Shown here piece by piece: positions 12,552 through 23,047 of a DNA stretch of 37,627 nucleotides (position 1 is its first letter; each line of letters starts with the position of its first letter). A program made the position numbers and the translations under genes. This DNA is from Helochares maculicollis (taxonomy: Eukaryota > Arthropoda > Insecta > Coleoptera > Hydrophilidae). The notes beneath the pieces are model-generated. The model worked only from the letters and a program-made list of their open reading frames with translations. It was not told where the DNA came from and did not search any database. The stretch covers positions 1 to 37,627 of the forward strand of contig JAWQRO010000500.1 in the NCBI GenBank assembly GCA_033557835.1, given 5' to 3'.

Positions 12552-14442
12552 TTAACTTAGTTCACGTTTGCCCTCAGATGGACATGATAACTGATAAAGC
12601 AGCTGTATTAAAGTACGAGTAGGCCTTCCAGTCATGCGGCCTTTTGTTAGATACGGATACACCTTATTCTCTTGCATTTTACCTACTCCCGAAATGTCAA
12701 AATGAATCCAATCAACACACACTATAAACTCATTCAGGAAGGCGGCCCCTAAGCAAGGATCTCCATAGCCATAGCCTCTGTTGTTGACATCATGAGAAGT
12801 AAAATCTGTAACTTTCTTTGTGAAATACTTCCACAGAGGCATCCTCCAAACTCTGTCTCCCGTTATAACACCTGCCTTCCTGACTTGAGACCACATTGTT
12901 TGCGAGTTGCAGAAAACACCGCTAGCAGCACTACCTAAAGCCGCTCTTATACCAGGAGTTAAGTTGCCCAAATCTATGATAAGCCTCGGTTTGTATTGAG
13001 CTTGACCGTACACTAGAGCATCGGCGAGAATCAGATGACCTTCATTATCTGTATCAGTAATCATAATCGACTTTCCATTCATGCCCATCACTACGTCACC
13101 ACATTTCATAGCCATACCACTAGGCATATTTTCGCAAAGTGGAATCACAACGTTTAAATTGATGGGCAAACTGAGAGCAGAAGCCGCTCTCACAGCGGCT
13201 ACAATAGCAGCAGCTCCACACATACTAGCCCTATATCTGTCCATTTTATTGCAGGGCTTTAGACACAAACCACCACTATCAAATGTAATTCCCTTACCAA
13301 CAATCAAAACGGGCTTCTGATCAGCAGGGCCACCACAGTAGCTCACTTCTAAAAGAACAGGAGGCTCGCAGGATCCTCTGGCCACCGCCAAAAATGCATG
13401 CATTTTCTTAGTTTCAATCCAATCCCTATCATGCACTTCCACCTTTAACCCGCAAGGGCACAGTTCATTTACTGTTTCTTGGGCGAAGTGCAGCGGCGTC
13501 ATTTGATTGGCTGGGGTATCAGAAAGTCGTCTTGCTAAATTCTGTGATTCTGCTTTAAAGAGCCCCCTTTGGAAACTATCACCATCAGGATCATCGAATA
13601 GTTCCAAAGTGGGAATCACCTTCCAAAACTCCCTGTTTCTATTTTCCTGATACTCCCACAAAGCCAACGCGCTCCCTTCTGCTGCTTGCTCTGGATACCC
13701 AAGACCTTCGATCAAAATCCGATTGACACCTTGCTTTTTCAACTTCTGAGCTCCCATTCCAGCTGCCTCGCGGACAGCTTCCATGCCTTCATCAACGGCT
13801 TCCATTTCATTGTAGCCCAACTTTTCCCTTCCCAGCCCGACCACGGCGATCGACCAAAATTCATTTTCTACGTTGTTAAAAACTCTGGCTTTGCCCTTCC
13901 GAATTTCTGGCCCAGCTCTGTAAAATGAAAAGTGGAATTTTATACTTTGTTTTTGTGCATTCACTTTTTTTGCATAGTCACCGCATTCACACTTACAGCC
14001 GCCTTACTTACTTTTTTATAAGCTCATGAAGCTTGCCGCTGATTTTGTCGTTGAACTTTTGGGCAGCCGGAGTAAATATGGGCTCATCATTGTCCCCGGT
14101 ATATACTCCCAAAATCAATCCTTTCTGAAATGGAAATACGAGATTACAAAACAAATTTCCAATGGCATCTGAAATCGCATCTAAGTTTTGAATGAAGGGA
14201 TAGATTTGAAAATTTTTTTTTGTGTCATATGAGGGTTTGACATTTTTTTTAACTTTTTTAAATCTACATCTGGCATACGAGGGGCCATTTTTTATAAAAA
14301 TTTTTTCTGCATTGTTTATGCTTACCTTTTCTGGTCCGGATCCAGAGTCGCCTGCGGCTTCAGCAAAATTGCGCGCTTGCAACGCTCTACCGAACGATTT
14401 TAGTGCTCTATTCCTTCGAAGAAATGGAAGAAAAACAGTCAT
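12552..14442 (-). CDS. M17 leucine aminopeptidase-like protein, S-Lap type, with altered active site
   Basis: Three exons on the minus strand, 14326-14442, 14012-14124 and 12552-13917, encode 531 residues. Introns are GT-AG (AAG|gtaagc ... tttcag|AAA; AA|gtaagt ... ttacag|A). The first ~27 residues (FLPFLRRNRALKSFGRALQA) are rich in R, L, F and A with no acids, as in a mitochondrial presequence. The C-terminal catalytic domain is clear: LIVGKGITFDSGG (residues 283-293), PLCENMPSG, RVWRMPL and GRMTGRPTRTLI. Against bovine LAP, the two metal/catalytic lysines (K285, K297) and acids D290, D367 and E369 are kept. The metal ligand Asp of the RADMGGA block is Ser308 (RASMCGA), and the catalytic Arg of NTDAEGRL is His371 (DTDNEGHL). 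Drosophila sperm aminopeptidases (S-Laps), packed in sperm mitochondrial derivatives, include members that lost such residues, so a structural role is more likely than hydrolysis. That assignment is inference. Confidence 0.9.
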
Positions 14443-16259
14443 TTTGGTGAAAACAAAGCATTACACATTTTACGGTGGTAATTTAGACAACTTAACAACT
14501 AAATGAATGATGCGACAAACTGATTTTGTATACGTTGTTTCTTGACGATTATTTTGAACACCTTGGTAACTTAGAATTCATTTGAATTTTCCAAGGCCTC
14601 TATGTGTTTTACTTTTTGAAACAGGCTATAGAACACTACGATATTATTTTTAACAATATTAGAAAATGTTTGTTGTCCTACCATATTTTTTTTTGATAAT
14701 AGGTGGCAAGTAATCACATGAGCACATGTTTTAAAGTTGTTTAATTTTTATAAGCCACTACGAAAAACTACTTGCAAAAGTGAATCTACAGATTCTGCGT
14801 TAAATTCTACACTTTCCCACAAATTCATGATTAACGAGATGTTTATTATGCTTTATTCCATACTAAATAAACAAATCATGAACACGAAAAATGCATAAGA
14901 TTATCGTCAATTAATTACAACATAATATCCAACAGCCTATTCCTTAATATCGATAATCTACTAGAAAATATATGAACAGGATTGCTGCTTACGGTTTTTC
15001 ATATTGTGGCCCGCACAAGGGCGCCTCTTTCACATAGTTTTTGACATGGGGGTTCAGATCAGGGAAGGGCGCTGAAAATAATCTGGCACAAAGGCGCCTC
15101 TTACCCCCGCGGCGTCCCAGTAGTATATGAATGTCTCAAATAGCACTTGGAGATTTCCAGAATCTCATTCTAGGAAATAGTACATCGGAAGTAACTTTTT
15201 CAATAGATTTAGAGAGTCACATTAATGATTTTATTGCTAATGTCTGCTAAACGATGTAATTTTTTGCAGTTGGCCTAATAGAACACAGCTAATTTCTCCA
15301 AAAAACCTGTACATTCTTAAAGGGCGTTACAAATCCGAAATTATATCGTATATCGAAATTATATCGTATATCTTTTCTAAAAACGGACAGATATATAAGC
15401 GGGCATGATTGCATGTTTTTTATTTGAACGTAGGATGAAATATAAAATAGTGACTCCCCACCTGAGATTGATATCTATTATAGGTACAGTTTTCGCCACT
15501 GAAGGAAGCAATTTTGCAATAGGAGTCCTTTCAAAATATTAAACTAATAGATTGCGCAATTTGATACTTGACTAATAGTTTTACATAATTTTGAGGAAGT
15601 GGTAACTATTCTAAGTGCTGCAGGTATGTTGGTCACTTTATTATTGACAAAATTAAGAAAATATGTTTGATTACTCTTCAGTTAAATCAAATGACCAAGC
15701 ATGAAAAACAACGATCCAGGATTTGCCTACACAATCTAATTAGTAATTTCGCAAGACTAAATACACAAATATAAATTTTTTGTTCATTGTAATTGTTTCG
15801 ATATACATTTTAAAAAGATTTATTCATTTTCAAAGCTCTATAATTACAATTTATTTGACAAATGAACTGACAGATGTCAGAAGTAAGGCAAGACTAGTTT
15901 TAGATTCAAAATAAATTATTTTAAGACTTAGCACTTCTTCATAAGTTTTAAGACTTTAGAAAAGTTAATTTTTTCATCCTCTTAAATTGTTAAAGGCTGA
16001 TGAGCTGGTGAATGTCGTGGCTCATTAGTTTGAAGTAAAATTTTAAGCTTACTTTTGTCACTTGTACGACATATTTTGTAACATTTTGTATTTGTATAAA
16101 ACTTTTTCTTCTCAACCCTGAATTAAATAATCATAGAATAGAAAAAGCGTATCTGATAATGTTCCTAAAAATATCTACAAACCAATTTTTGCATTTTGCT
16201 CTCAAATATGGGAAAAACACGTAATGTTAAAAACGTTTAAGGATTAAGTTTTACCTCAA
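14443..16259. other. Intergenic DNA upstream of the aminopeptidase gene
   Basis: Mostly AT-rich DNA with no supported gene. It contains a small GC-rich islet at 15009-15120 (listed separately) and a tandem duplication of an 18-nt unit (CGAAATTATATCGTATAT) at 15336-15371. The promoter of the minus-strand aminopeptidase should lie just right of 14442; no clear TATA box was found. Confidence 0.4.
15009..15120. repeat. GC-rich islet with a direct repeat
   Basis: A stretch much richer in G and C than its surroundings. It contains GGCGCCTCTT twice (15030-15039 and 15103-15112), each copy preceded by CACAAGG or CACAAAG at a similar distance, plus a GCGG-rich end. On the minus strand part reads openly as GVRGAFVPDYFQRPSL. 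This looks like the edge of an inserted repeat or a transferred fragment, but I cannot name it. Confidence 0.4.
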
Positions 16260-17360
16260 GATCCTCATACGCAGCAAGAACTGTGTTTAAGATACTGACA
16301 CCCCTATTATGCAAATCCATACACTATCATGAGGTGAATCATGAGGTCAAAAAAACTAGCGAAGTTTTGAAATGGATTTAGCATCATAGATCACAAGGCC
16401 TTTCACTTAATTCTTTCATTGGCAATAATAGAAGCTCTTATGATGCAGGGTATAGAGAAAGATTATACTGAAATCGTCAACACCATATATGAGGAAGCAA
16501 AAGAAGTGAGAGTATATCAAGAACACCTGGTCTCTGTTAAGCTATTCACGGCTACATTGGAATACATCTTCAGCAAGTTAAACTAGAAAAAGAAGGGACT
16601 AATGATCAATGGTGAGATATTTAACAACCTTTTATTATTTTTTAAAATTATTATTGACAGTCTTTAAAATGAATAGTCCAGACAAGTTGTCAAATTTAAT
16701 TAAAGAGTAACATGCTGCCAGTGAGAAAGTAGGCTTACAAATAAACCATCCAAATAAATAAGTTATATTCGAGGAATTTACATCAGGTAAAGAAGAAGTT
16801 GATAATTATTTACTTAGGCCGATCAGTCTACATTTCAGAACCACTGCTCTCAGAAATAAACAAGATGCAGACTGGCTTGAGGAGAATTCGAAAGAAATTA
16901 CAGAATATTCAAATTCAGAATGTATCTCTATCCAAAAAACAAAGTCTTTGGTCTATGCATCATATCAATACCAATATCTGGCTGGAAGACTTGGATTTTA
17001 AATGCAATCATTACACAGAAGCTTCTAACTACTCAAAGAGCTATGGAAAGAAGATAGTTAATATTAACAATGCGGTACACTAAAATAAAGGACTAGTATC
17101 AAAGAGAGTGAGATTGACAAAGGAAACATTTTTATGACTAATGCAATCAAGACATAACACAGACCACAGGGGTTAAAATTGCATGCAATCACTCTATTTA
17201 AAAATATGTATAAGATAATACTTTGGTAGATAAAAAGTGTACCGCCATAAATCAAATGTTCACGTTGCGTATCAGTAAGTCGCCGCTGGAGATAGTAAAA
17301 CGTAAGACACTGAAAGAGGATATCTGTTCAACACCGCACAAAAAATAGAGAAAAAGAAAA
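16260..17360 (+). mobile_element. Broken non-LTR retrotransposon, reverse transcriptase remnant
   Basis: Plus-strand traces follow the order of a LINE reverse transcriptase. About 16430-16500 reads as EALMMQGIEKDYTEIVNTIY then EEAKEVRVY. About 16540-16600 reads as KLFTATLEYIFSKLN, the block that follows the RGVRQGD motif in intact elements; that motif is lost here. About 16795-16870 reads as IYLGRSVYISEPLLSEINK, the block near the end of the RT domain. About 17020-17060 reads near TTQRAMERR in a shifted frame. Stops and frame changes are numerous. The pattern resembles RTE-like elements common in insect genomes, but the clade call is tentative. A 94-codon open stretch at 16799-17083 is a surviving part of this element and not a gene. 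Confidence 0.7.
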
Positions 17361-18300
17361 ATTAAGAGGCTACAGCCTGCAATATGGGTCGAAATAGCTG
17401 CAAGTGATAATGATGAATTATTTTAACGTAGTATAAAAATAATATAAAACAGTATAAAATCATAGTTTCTTTTTCATTTTGTAAAATAAAATAAATTATA
17501 AAACCGTTATCTTCTACACCATGAAAGGAGAGAGTGTCTTAATGGAATTGTTGCAATCTCTAATACTTCAGAAATAAAAGATATATACATGTTTATGTAA
17601 AATAGTCAACGGCTCTTTGTTGGAAAGCGGATGATGCAACACGCCACCAAAATACATCATCTTGTAAACAGTATGTATTAAGGCTACCATTTAGACGCCA
17701 TCTTGGTTTTGAATATCACTCAAGCTTCGCATGCTCTCTTACATGTAACTCAAGGATAATTCAAAGATAAACCTAATATTTACTAAAAGGCAATCCTACA
17801 ACACAATTTACGCCTTTAATAATTCTCGAAAAATCTCCATCAGAAAGTCATCATAAATTAGGCTCATGTGTTTCCGGAAAAAAATTTGAATACCTACACA
17901 TTTCCGGGAACTTACGCACCATTAAAATGTTGGCAATATAAAAACATACATAAAATAGTTTGTCATATGAAATTAATTGTAAAAGATACAGATTAATAAA
18001 ATATACATTATTTAGCGCAGATATGAATTAACAACTAAATATCGGGAAAATTTACACACTAATCAACGACAAAATTCTTCGGAAAATAAAGTAATAAATC
18101 CTAATCTTCTGAATAAGTGATCAAAATTAATGTGAAATGTAGTGGAAAAGCCAATAAAAGAAAAACCTTCAACTATTGTTGGAAAATTGGTATGCGTTTT
18201 CTTGCAAAAAATAAGCATAACGTAAAAATTTATTCCGGTACACTTGTGTGTATAAAGTTTCTGTCTACTTAGAGAGATGCAAATTTTATTCTAGTGAGAA
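17361..18300. other. Intergenic stretch before the first bicistronic gene
   Basis: AT-rich DNA with no supported gene, RNA or recognised repeat. The last ~100 bases probably hold upstream regulatory DNA of the gene that starts near 18366. Confidence 0.4.
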
Positions 18301-18313
18301 ACCTGCTTGAATG

Positions 18314-18370
18314 TGACGTCACAAGCATACCGTTTATATGCTTCCTACATCTCGGAAAGCTGTCACAGTT
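18314..18370 (+). promoter_or_regulatory. CRE-TATA core promoter of small-ORF gene copy 1
   Basis: A perfect palindromic cAMP-response element TGACGTCA (18314-18321) lies 19 bp before a TATA-like TTTATATG (18333-18340). An initiator-like TCACAGT follows about 30 bp further on (around 18363-18369), which places the start of transcription near 18366. The copy at 23 kb has the same arrangement with nearly the same spacing. CRE sites bind CREB/ATF-type bZIP factors, so induction by cAMP or stress signals is a reasonable inference. Confidence 0.75.
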
Positions 18371-18442
18371 TCTCCTCGCTCATTCTATAGGTTTAAGTGT
18401 CTTCGGGATACAAAGCTAATTTTGTTAATTTTTGTATTACCT

Positions 18443-18454
18443 ATGTGTCAATGA
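18443..18454 (+). CDS. Three-codon upstream ORF (Met-Cys-Gln-stop), copy 1
   Basis: ATGTGTCAATGA: a minimal ORF whose stop TGA overlaps the ATG of ORF1 (AATGA). The same twelve bases occur at the same place in the 23-kb copy although flanking 5' UTR sequence differs. Such an overlap is typical of start sites tuned by termination and reinitiation. Whether it is translated cannot be seen from sequence alone. Confidence 0.5.
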   Translation: MCQ

Positions 18455-18761
18455 ACTGTAGGGCTTTTAAGTACCCAACACGTACTAAAAATCTTCCAAT
18501 CGTAAGGTAAGTCATGTAGAAAAAATATGATGTTCAAATTTTCCACTTAAAAAAAGCCTATATATTGCCATAAAAGAAATGTTTAAGTATTCAATGCAAT
18601 CTAATCTCATTCATAAGAACTCATTATTGATTGAATTAAATTTACTACATTTTCTTTTCAGATTGGGAAAGAATCTTTGCACGCGCAAAGGCAGCCGTTT
18701 GGGTAACTCTGGAAACCGCCTAGAGCTTCAAGTTCTGACCCAGATTCACCACGTACCTTAG
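18451..18761 (+). CDS. ORF1 of bicistronic gene, copy 1: 51-residue basic peptide
   Basis: Two coding exons, 18451-18506 and 18662-18761, joined by a 155-nt intron (AG|gtaagt ... ttttcag|A). The peptide begins MNCRAFKYPTRTKNLPIVR and ends SGNRLELQVLTQIHHVP. It is rich in Lys, Arg and Asn and has no hydrophobic segment or signal peptide. Its 23-kb paralogue has exactly the same length, the same exon lengths (56 and 100 nt) and the same intron phase. Most base differences between them leave the amino acid unchanged, so the peptide is under selection as a protein. The start context is weak (T at -3), which would let many ribosomes scan on to ORF2. I recognise no family. An alternative view is a conserved regulatory upstream peptide; the strong conservation of its C-terminal half fits that too. 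Confidence 0.75.
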
Positions 18762-18821
18762 TTTACTAAAGACGTTTAATTTTGAGCTTAAAACCTGAAT
18801 TCCAAACCTTCATCTTCAAAA

Positions 18822-19040
18822 ATGGTTCAAGGAACTTCTTTTGCTAACGATTCTAAAGTTTGTGCCCAGAATTGGGACGAGAAAATGGCCAGAAAAACTG
18901 GATATGAGGCCATCCAGAAGAGAGATCAGAAGAGCACAACCCAAAGCACGTCAAAGCCGACCTCAGCGAATGGGGGCGCAGGGAGCACCTGGGGCCAATT
19001 TAAAAACAAAGATCATTTTAAAAGCATGCATATGTGTTAG
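18822..19040 (+). CDS. ORF2 of bicistronic gene, copy 1: 72-residue protein ending in -MHMC
   Basis: The ORF starts 60 nt after the ORF1 stop, in the same second exon, with a strong start context (CAAAATGG). The protein has a conserved N-terminal part (MVQGTSFAN, VCAQNW, ARKTGYEAIQKR), a Ser/Thr/Gly/Ala-rich variable linker (about residues 37-55) and a conserved C-terminal part (TWGQFKNKDHFKSMHMC). It ends in an invariant cysteine. There is no signal peptide or membrane segment, so it is probably cytosolic or nuclear. The 23-kb copy is clearly paralogous, and a third, shortened relative lies at 24.4 kb. I know no family with this motif set; C-terminal MHMC is not a CaaX box. The function is unknown. 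A 69-codon open stretch in another frame at 18841-19050 is a shadow. Confidence 0.85.
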   Translation: MVQGTSFANDSKVCAQNWDEKMARKTGYEAIQKRDQKSTTQSTSKPTSANGGAGSTWGQFKNKDHFKSMHMC

Positions 19041-19193
19041 CTGTGTGTAAATCTCATTTTAAATCTTACTTATCTTAATCTTTTTTCTTATTGGATTTTC
19101 GATTATTTTATGTTAGATTAGATGCCATAAGATCAATTTAACAAATCTAAAATTCGACTTTGTTAATGCATCTGGAAATGCAGATATTTTGAG

Positions 19194-19199
19194 AATAAA
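19194..19199 (+). terminator. Probable polyadenylation signal, small-ORF gene copy 1
   Basis: AATAAA about 155 nt after the ORF2 stop, followed by a GT-rich stretch (aaggtgtttttatt), a good arrangement for an animal poly(A) site. Confidence 0.65.
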
Positions 19200-20040
19200 T
19201 TTCTATGACAAGGTGTTTTTATTACTTACAGCAACTTTCTTCTGATGTTTCAGATTTTAACTTTTATTGTTAACTACTTGAACGAATTCGGTCAAGGATT
19301 AATCAAGGCGTGCAACGAAAATACATATCTAGTCAGGAACTTTCATTTTATGTCATTTTTGTTTATTCTTCATGAAATAAAATTCATAAATCTCTGAGCT
19401 AATACAAATTTCTACTATATGATATTGTTATAAATAAAATTATTATGAAAGATTATCTTCAGATTTGAGAGTTATCGGCTTATACCTTGATTTTAAATTA
19501 CTTAAATATTTGTTTTTATATATGATGCGAGTCTATGATAACAGTACCCGAATATATTCTTCATTTTGCGTGATGATTGCGAATAATTATTGTAGAAAAT
19601 TCGTTGCAATTAATTACTTTAAAAATGCATTATTTGATTTTTTTGATAATGTGAATATAAGTTATACGTTTAATTGTTTATGATATAACGAGTATATTTA
19701 AATCTTTGAAATGCAGAAAACGTTGTTTGATGGTTTGCATCCTTAACTTATTACATTCGTGATTGAAAATTGAATGTCATACATGTATTCACAAATTTCC
19801 GAAATTTTCATGAGAGAATTTTGAAAAAAAGTTTTTATAGTTTTAAAGATGAAAATAAGCAATTATTCTTTATAGTAACCTTATTTGATTTCCGTTAATC
19901 GATATCAATAAGCTACTTGTTTGAGCGCAAACCTCAAAATTTCTCCCAAGCAGGATGATGAAAATTTACCAGAAGGTATTAAAAAATTGTTGATATCTCA
20001 AGTTGGATTGTCACTTTAAATAATATATATAAAACAAACT
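19200..20040. other. Intergenic AT-rich stretch
   Basis: No supported gene. A 72-codon open stretch at 19465-19683 has low-complexity, hydrophobic AT-driven composition and no family resemblance. Confidence 0.4.
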
Positions 20041-20750
20041 GGTACCAAAAACCAATGCACAGCTGGAGATTATACATTTCGACTCGAACCACCCAATAAC
20101 ACAAAAGACAAACATACTATCAAACATAATCAGAAAGTCCATAAAGATATTAGACGAAAACTTTAAAGCAGAAAATACAACAAAAATCGAAAAAGCCTTT
20201 TTATCAAATAACTAACCGTATATTAATAGAAAATACAATTTCGCATTTAGCAAAAAATAACAAGGATACCGCAGAAGATAAAAACAAAAAAAACTTAAAA
20301 ATCCAAAATACGTCCCAATTCCATTTATCGATCCAGGGTCATACGTCGGAAATTTTAATATTATACCTGCCTTTAGTACAACAAAAATCTATCTATTTTA
20401 ACTAATATAAAAAATAAAATCAACAAGAAGGATATAAACAATGTAGTCTACAAAATTAATTGCAAGGAATGTACAAAAAACTATATTGGATCGATGTCTC
20501 AACCACTTAAAGCTAGACTGAACCAACATAAATCAGACACAAATATTAAGCCCAACAGCACAGCATTAGTAAAACACGTTAACGAACAAACACATTCGTT
20601 CGACTACGAAAACACAAAAATTCTGGAAATAGAAAACAACACAAGGAAACGTCTTCCACTGGAATTTCTGCACATCAAAACAAAAGAAATTGCCGACCTA
20701 CCCCCAGAATACGAAGCCATACATACTACGAAAAACCACAGAAGGCACTA
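20040..20750 (+). mobile_element. Penelope-like retroelement relic, C-terminal GIY-YIG endonuclease part
   Basis: The 85-codon open stretch at 20494-20751, extended leftwards in frame to about 20443, reads as the GIY-YIG endonuclease of Penelope-like elements. It has NNVVYKINCKECTKNYIGSM (the YIG box as YIG), then KARLNQHK, STALVKHVNEQTHSFDYENT, KILEIE and LPLEFLHIK. Upstream, 20040-20390 holds broken pieces of the reverse transcriptase end (for example NPKYVPIPFIDPG). Several stops show decay. The element sits between two copies of the small-ORF gene family on the same strand. Confidence 0.8.
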
Positions 20751-20759
20751 AAGTAACCA

Positions 20760-23040
20760 AAACCACCAATTGGTTAGCAATAAATAAAATGTTTGTTTAC
20801 AAACAAATAATGTTAATTAAAAATAAACGCTACTTCTGACAATGCTTCTTCAATTAGGAAGCGAAACCGTAAAGAATAATAGCTAATAGAAATAAACATT
20901 GCCGACCTATGTTTCAAAAAATCTAAGACGGAAAGTGAAAAGACATTTTTAGTTTTAGATTTTCGTGACAATTCTAAAATGTATTATAGTTGATTGGTCA
21001 TAATTATTACGGAGCCGTCCATAATGCAAATCTGTTAAGCATCAGACCGTACAATGTACGACAGAAAATAATAAATAAAACATAAAATTAAAGAAATTAC
21101 AAGTAGTCACTGGATACTTAATTCATTCTAACAAAGAGTAAATAATCAAAATAGCAGATCCACAAAAGAAATAATTCTGTAAACAATCAAAAATGTGAAA
21201 ATCCAGATCATCCACATAAATGGATAGCTTTGCTTTCTCAATGTTAACAAATTATTTTCAGTTGTAAAGTAACTAAACGCTGTGTGGGTTGTTTTTGTGT
21301 TTGTTGTTTTTAGTTATATTTGTGAAAGCAAATATAATTTCTGTGTTAAGTGGTAACACTATAGAGTTTTTCTTTATATATATTATGGATATTTACAAAA
21401 GCATGTTATGAGGTGACTTATATAACTTTAATATCAAACTGAATCAAATCTACTGGGTCAATGGTTTATTTCGGTTTATTAAAACAGATACAATATAATA
21501 CAGTTAGCTGATCAGCTAGTTCGTCATTGCTTTGTTAAACTTCCTTTAAAATACCTTTTAAAGTTAATAAGCCATAGTATTTGTGTTATTATTAATTTAC
21601 ATTTATATATATTTATTTATTTATTGCTACCTGCTTTGTATAGAAGATTGCAGACAGACCAAAATAAAAATTTAGCAAACAGATATGCAAACATAAAATT
21701 ATGCTAATTCAAAAACAGTCCGGAGTTCATCGATCCTGGCTATAAGTATAAAGAAAAAGTCGGTTAGCAACAGTTCTATGACTACATGCTTCATCTTCAT
21801 GATCCTTTCATCCGAGAAGAAAACCTTTGCCCAGAAGAATCGAGTCGATGCAATAACTTCTATTTAAATCTCAATGCCTTAACAAGTCATGAAAAATTTT
21901 CCACAAGGATAAGAGACCATTGCATTATTATAATTTTGCTGCAATTGTATGCAAAAAATGTATTTTCTTAATTGTTGCATTAATAGTAAATTTGTCGCAT
22001 AAAAATATTTTGTTTATGAAATATTTGTCACTAGACCCAATAATTCGGATTAAAGCGGACATATTTTGAAAATCGACATCATTTCTCAAGTAGCAATATT
22101 TTTTAAGTTAAGCTATTTTTTCGGAAGAAGCTATTTTAAGAATAAAATGTTGACCCATAGAACACAATTTTGCAATGTAAAATAGGTGTACTACTTTGCA
22201 AGGGAGAACAATTTAGATTAAGCTTTGTTATTTAATGGGTTTTTTAGTGCAGTCACTTGTGTAGTTAGTTGCCTGTCTTTTTATTGCTTTTTTTCTGGAA
22301 GTAAATATTTTTGTCATCATCTAAGCGAATAAATAAGACGTAACGATGTTGTTCGCATTTTGGGAAAATCTGATGTAAGAGCTGGAGAAATTGCAGTACT
22401 TATTTACTATTAGGAATCAGGGAAAACACGTTTACTTATAACAATATAGAAGAAAATCACCTTCAGGATTGCTATTGCGCTTCAAATGCTATTGTTTAAA
22501 TATGCAATTACGCAATTGTATCATAAGTAATTCACTTCAGAAAATAAGGAAGAACCTTTCGAAAGTATTTGATGTATTGATATCATTTTGCTATCATTTA
22601 GTAATATGAATTTTATGACTATTTAAATTTAATTAAAATAAAATGAATGGGTAGTGAGGAATTTGTATTTCTTTTGTTTCAATTTAAGTTCAGAGTTCAT
22701 TTTATAACTCTCTGGACCCACTACAAATAAATTAATTTGAATAATAATTCTAGTCAGTCTAGAGGATTTTCGTCCATGGACTTTGGTCTTAGTTTCTTCA
22801 AATGCCCACGTGGACATTCTGTTGAACTCTAGCGGGGATTCCGCTTTACCAAATTGAAGGATATCACCCCATGAAAACGTGATTAGGTGCACATCGCGTT
22901 TTAACCGGAAATATTTTAATATCGCAATTGCATTCATAGAGTGGATAATAGTTAAGATTTAATTATTGTAATTTACGCTAAACTTACTTATTCAAATTAG
23001 TTAGTGCTTCATTACCTGTTTTTTTCCTAAACTTGCCTTT
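20760..23040. other. Intergenic stretch between the Penelope relic and gene copy 2
   Basis: AT-rich DNA. The first ~140 bases may be the 3' end of the Penelope-like relic. A 102-codon minus-strand open stretch at 22629-22937 (listed separately) is the only longer ORF. Nothing else was recognised. Confidence 0.4.
22629..22937 (-). CDS. Uncertain ORF, 102 residues, unknown
   Basis: An ATG-initiated open stretch with a fairly balanced amino-acid content (for example FSWGDILQFGKAESPLEFNR and STWAFEETKTKVHGRKSSR). Its length is unusual for this AT-rich DNA. There is no paralogue in the window, no recognisable domain, and no clear promoter or splice partner. It may be a fragment of a transposable element or chance. 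Confidence 0.2.
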   Translation of the reverse strand: MNAIAILKYFRLKRDVHLITFSWGDILQFGKAESPLEFNRMSTWAFEETKTKVHGRKSSRLTRIIIQINLFVVGPESYKMNSELKLKQKKYKFLTTHSFYFN

Positions 23041-23047
23041 CAGTTTG

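Noticed and set aside
16799..17083. 94-codon ORF as an independent gene
   Set aside because: The first part matches the end of a non-LTR reverse transcriptase in the right order with neighbouring fragments, so it is part of a dead element.
18443..18761. Programmed frameshift (antizyme-like) joining the uORF frame to ORF1 or ORF2
   Set aside because: The +1 frame through exon 2 reads similarly in both copies (ending AAVWVTLET) but is closed by a stop in exon 1 of copy 1, and no long downstream frame follows. ORF1 in its own frame explains the silent-site pattern.
18579..18761. 60-codon ORF starting in the ORF1 intron of copy 1
   Set aside because: It runs through the acceptor site into ORF1 exon 2. 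The intron part has no counterpart in copy 2.
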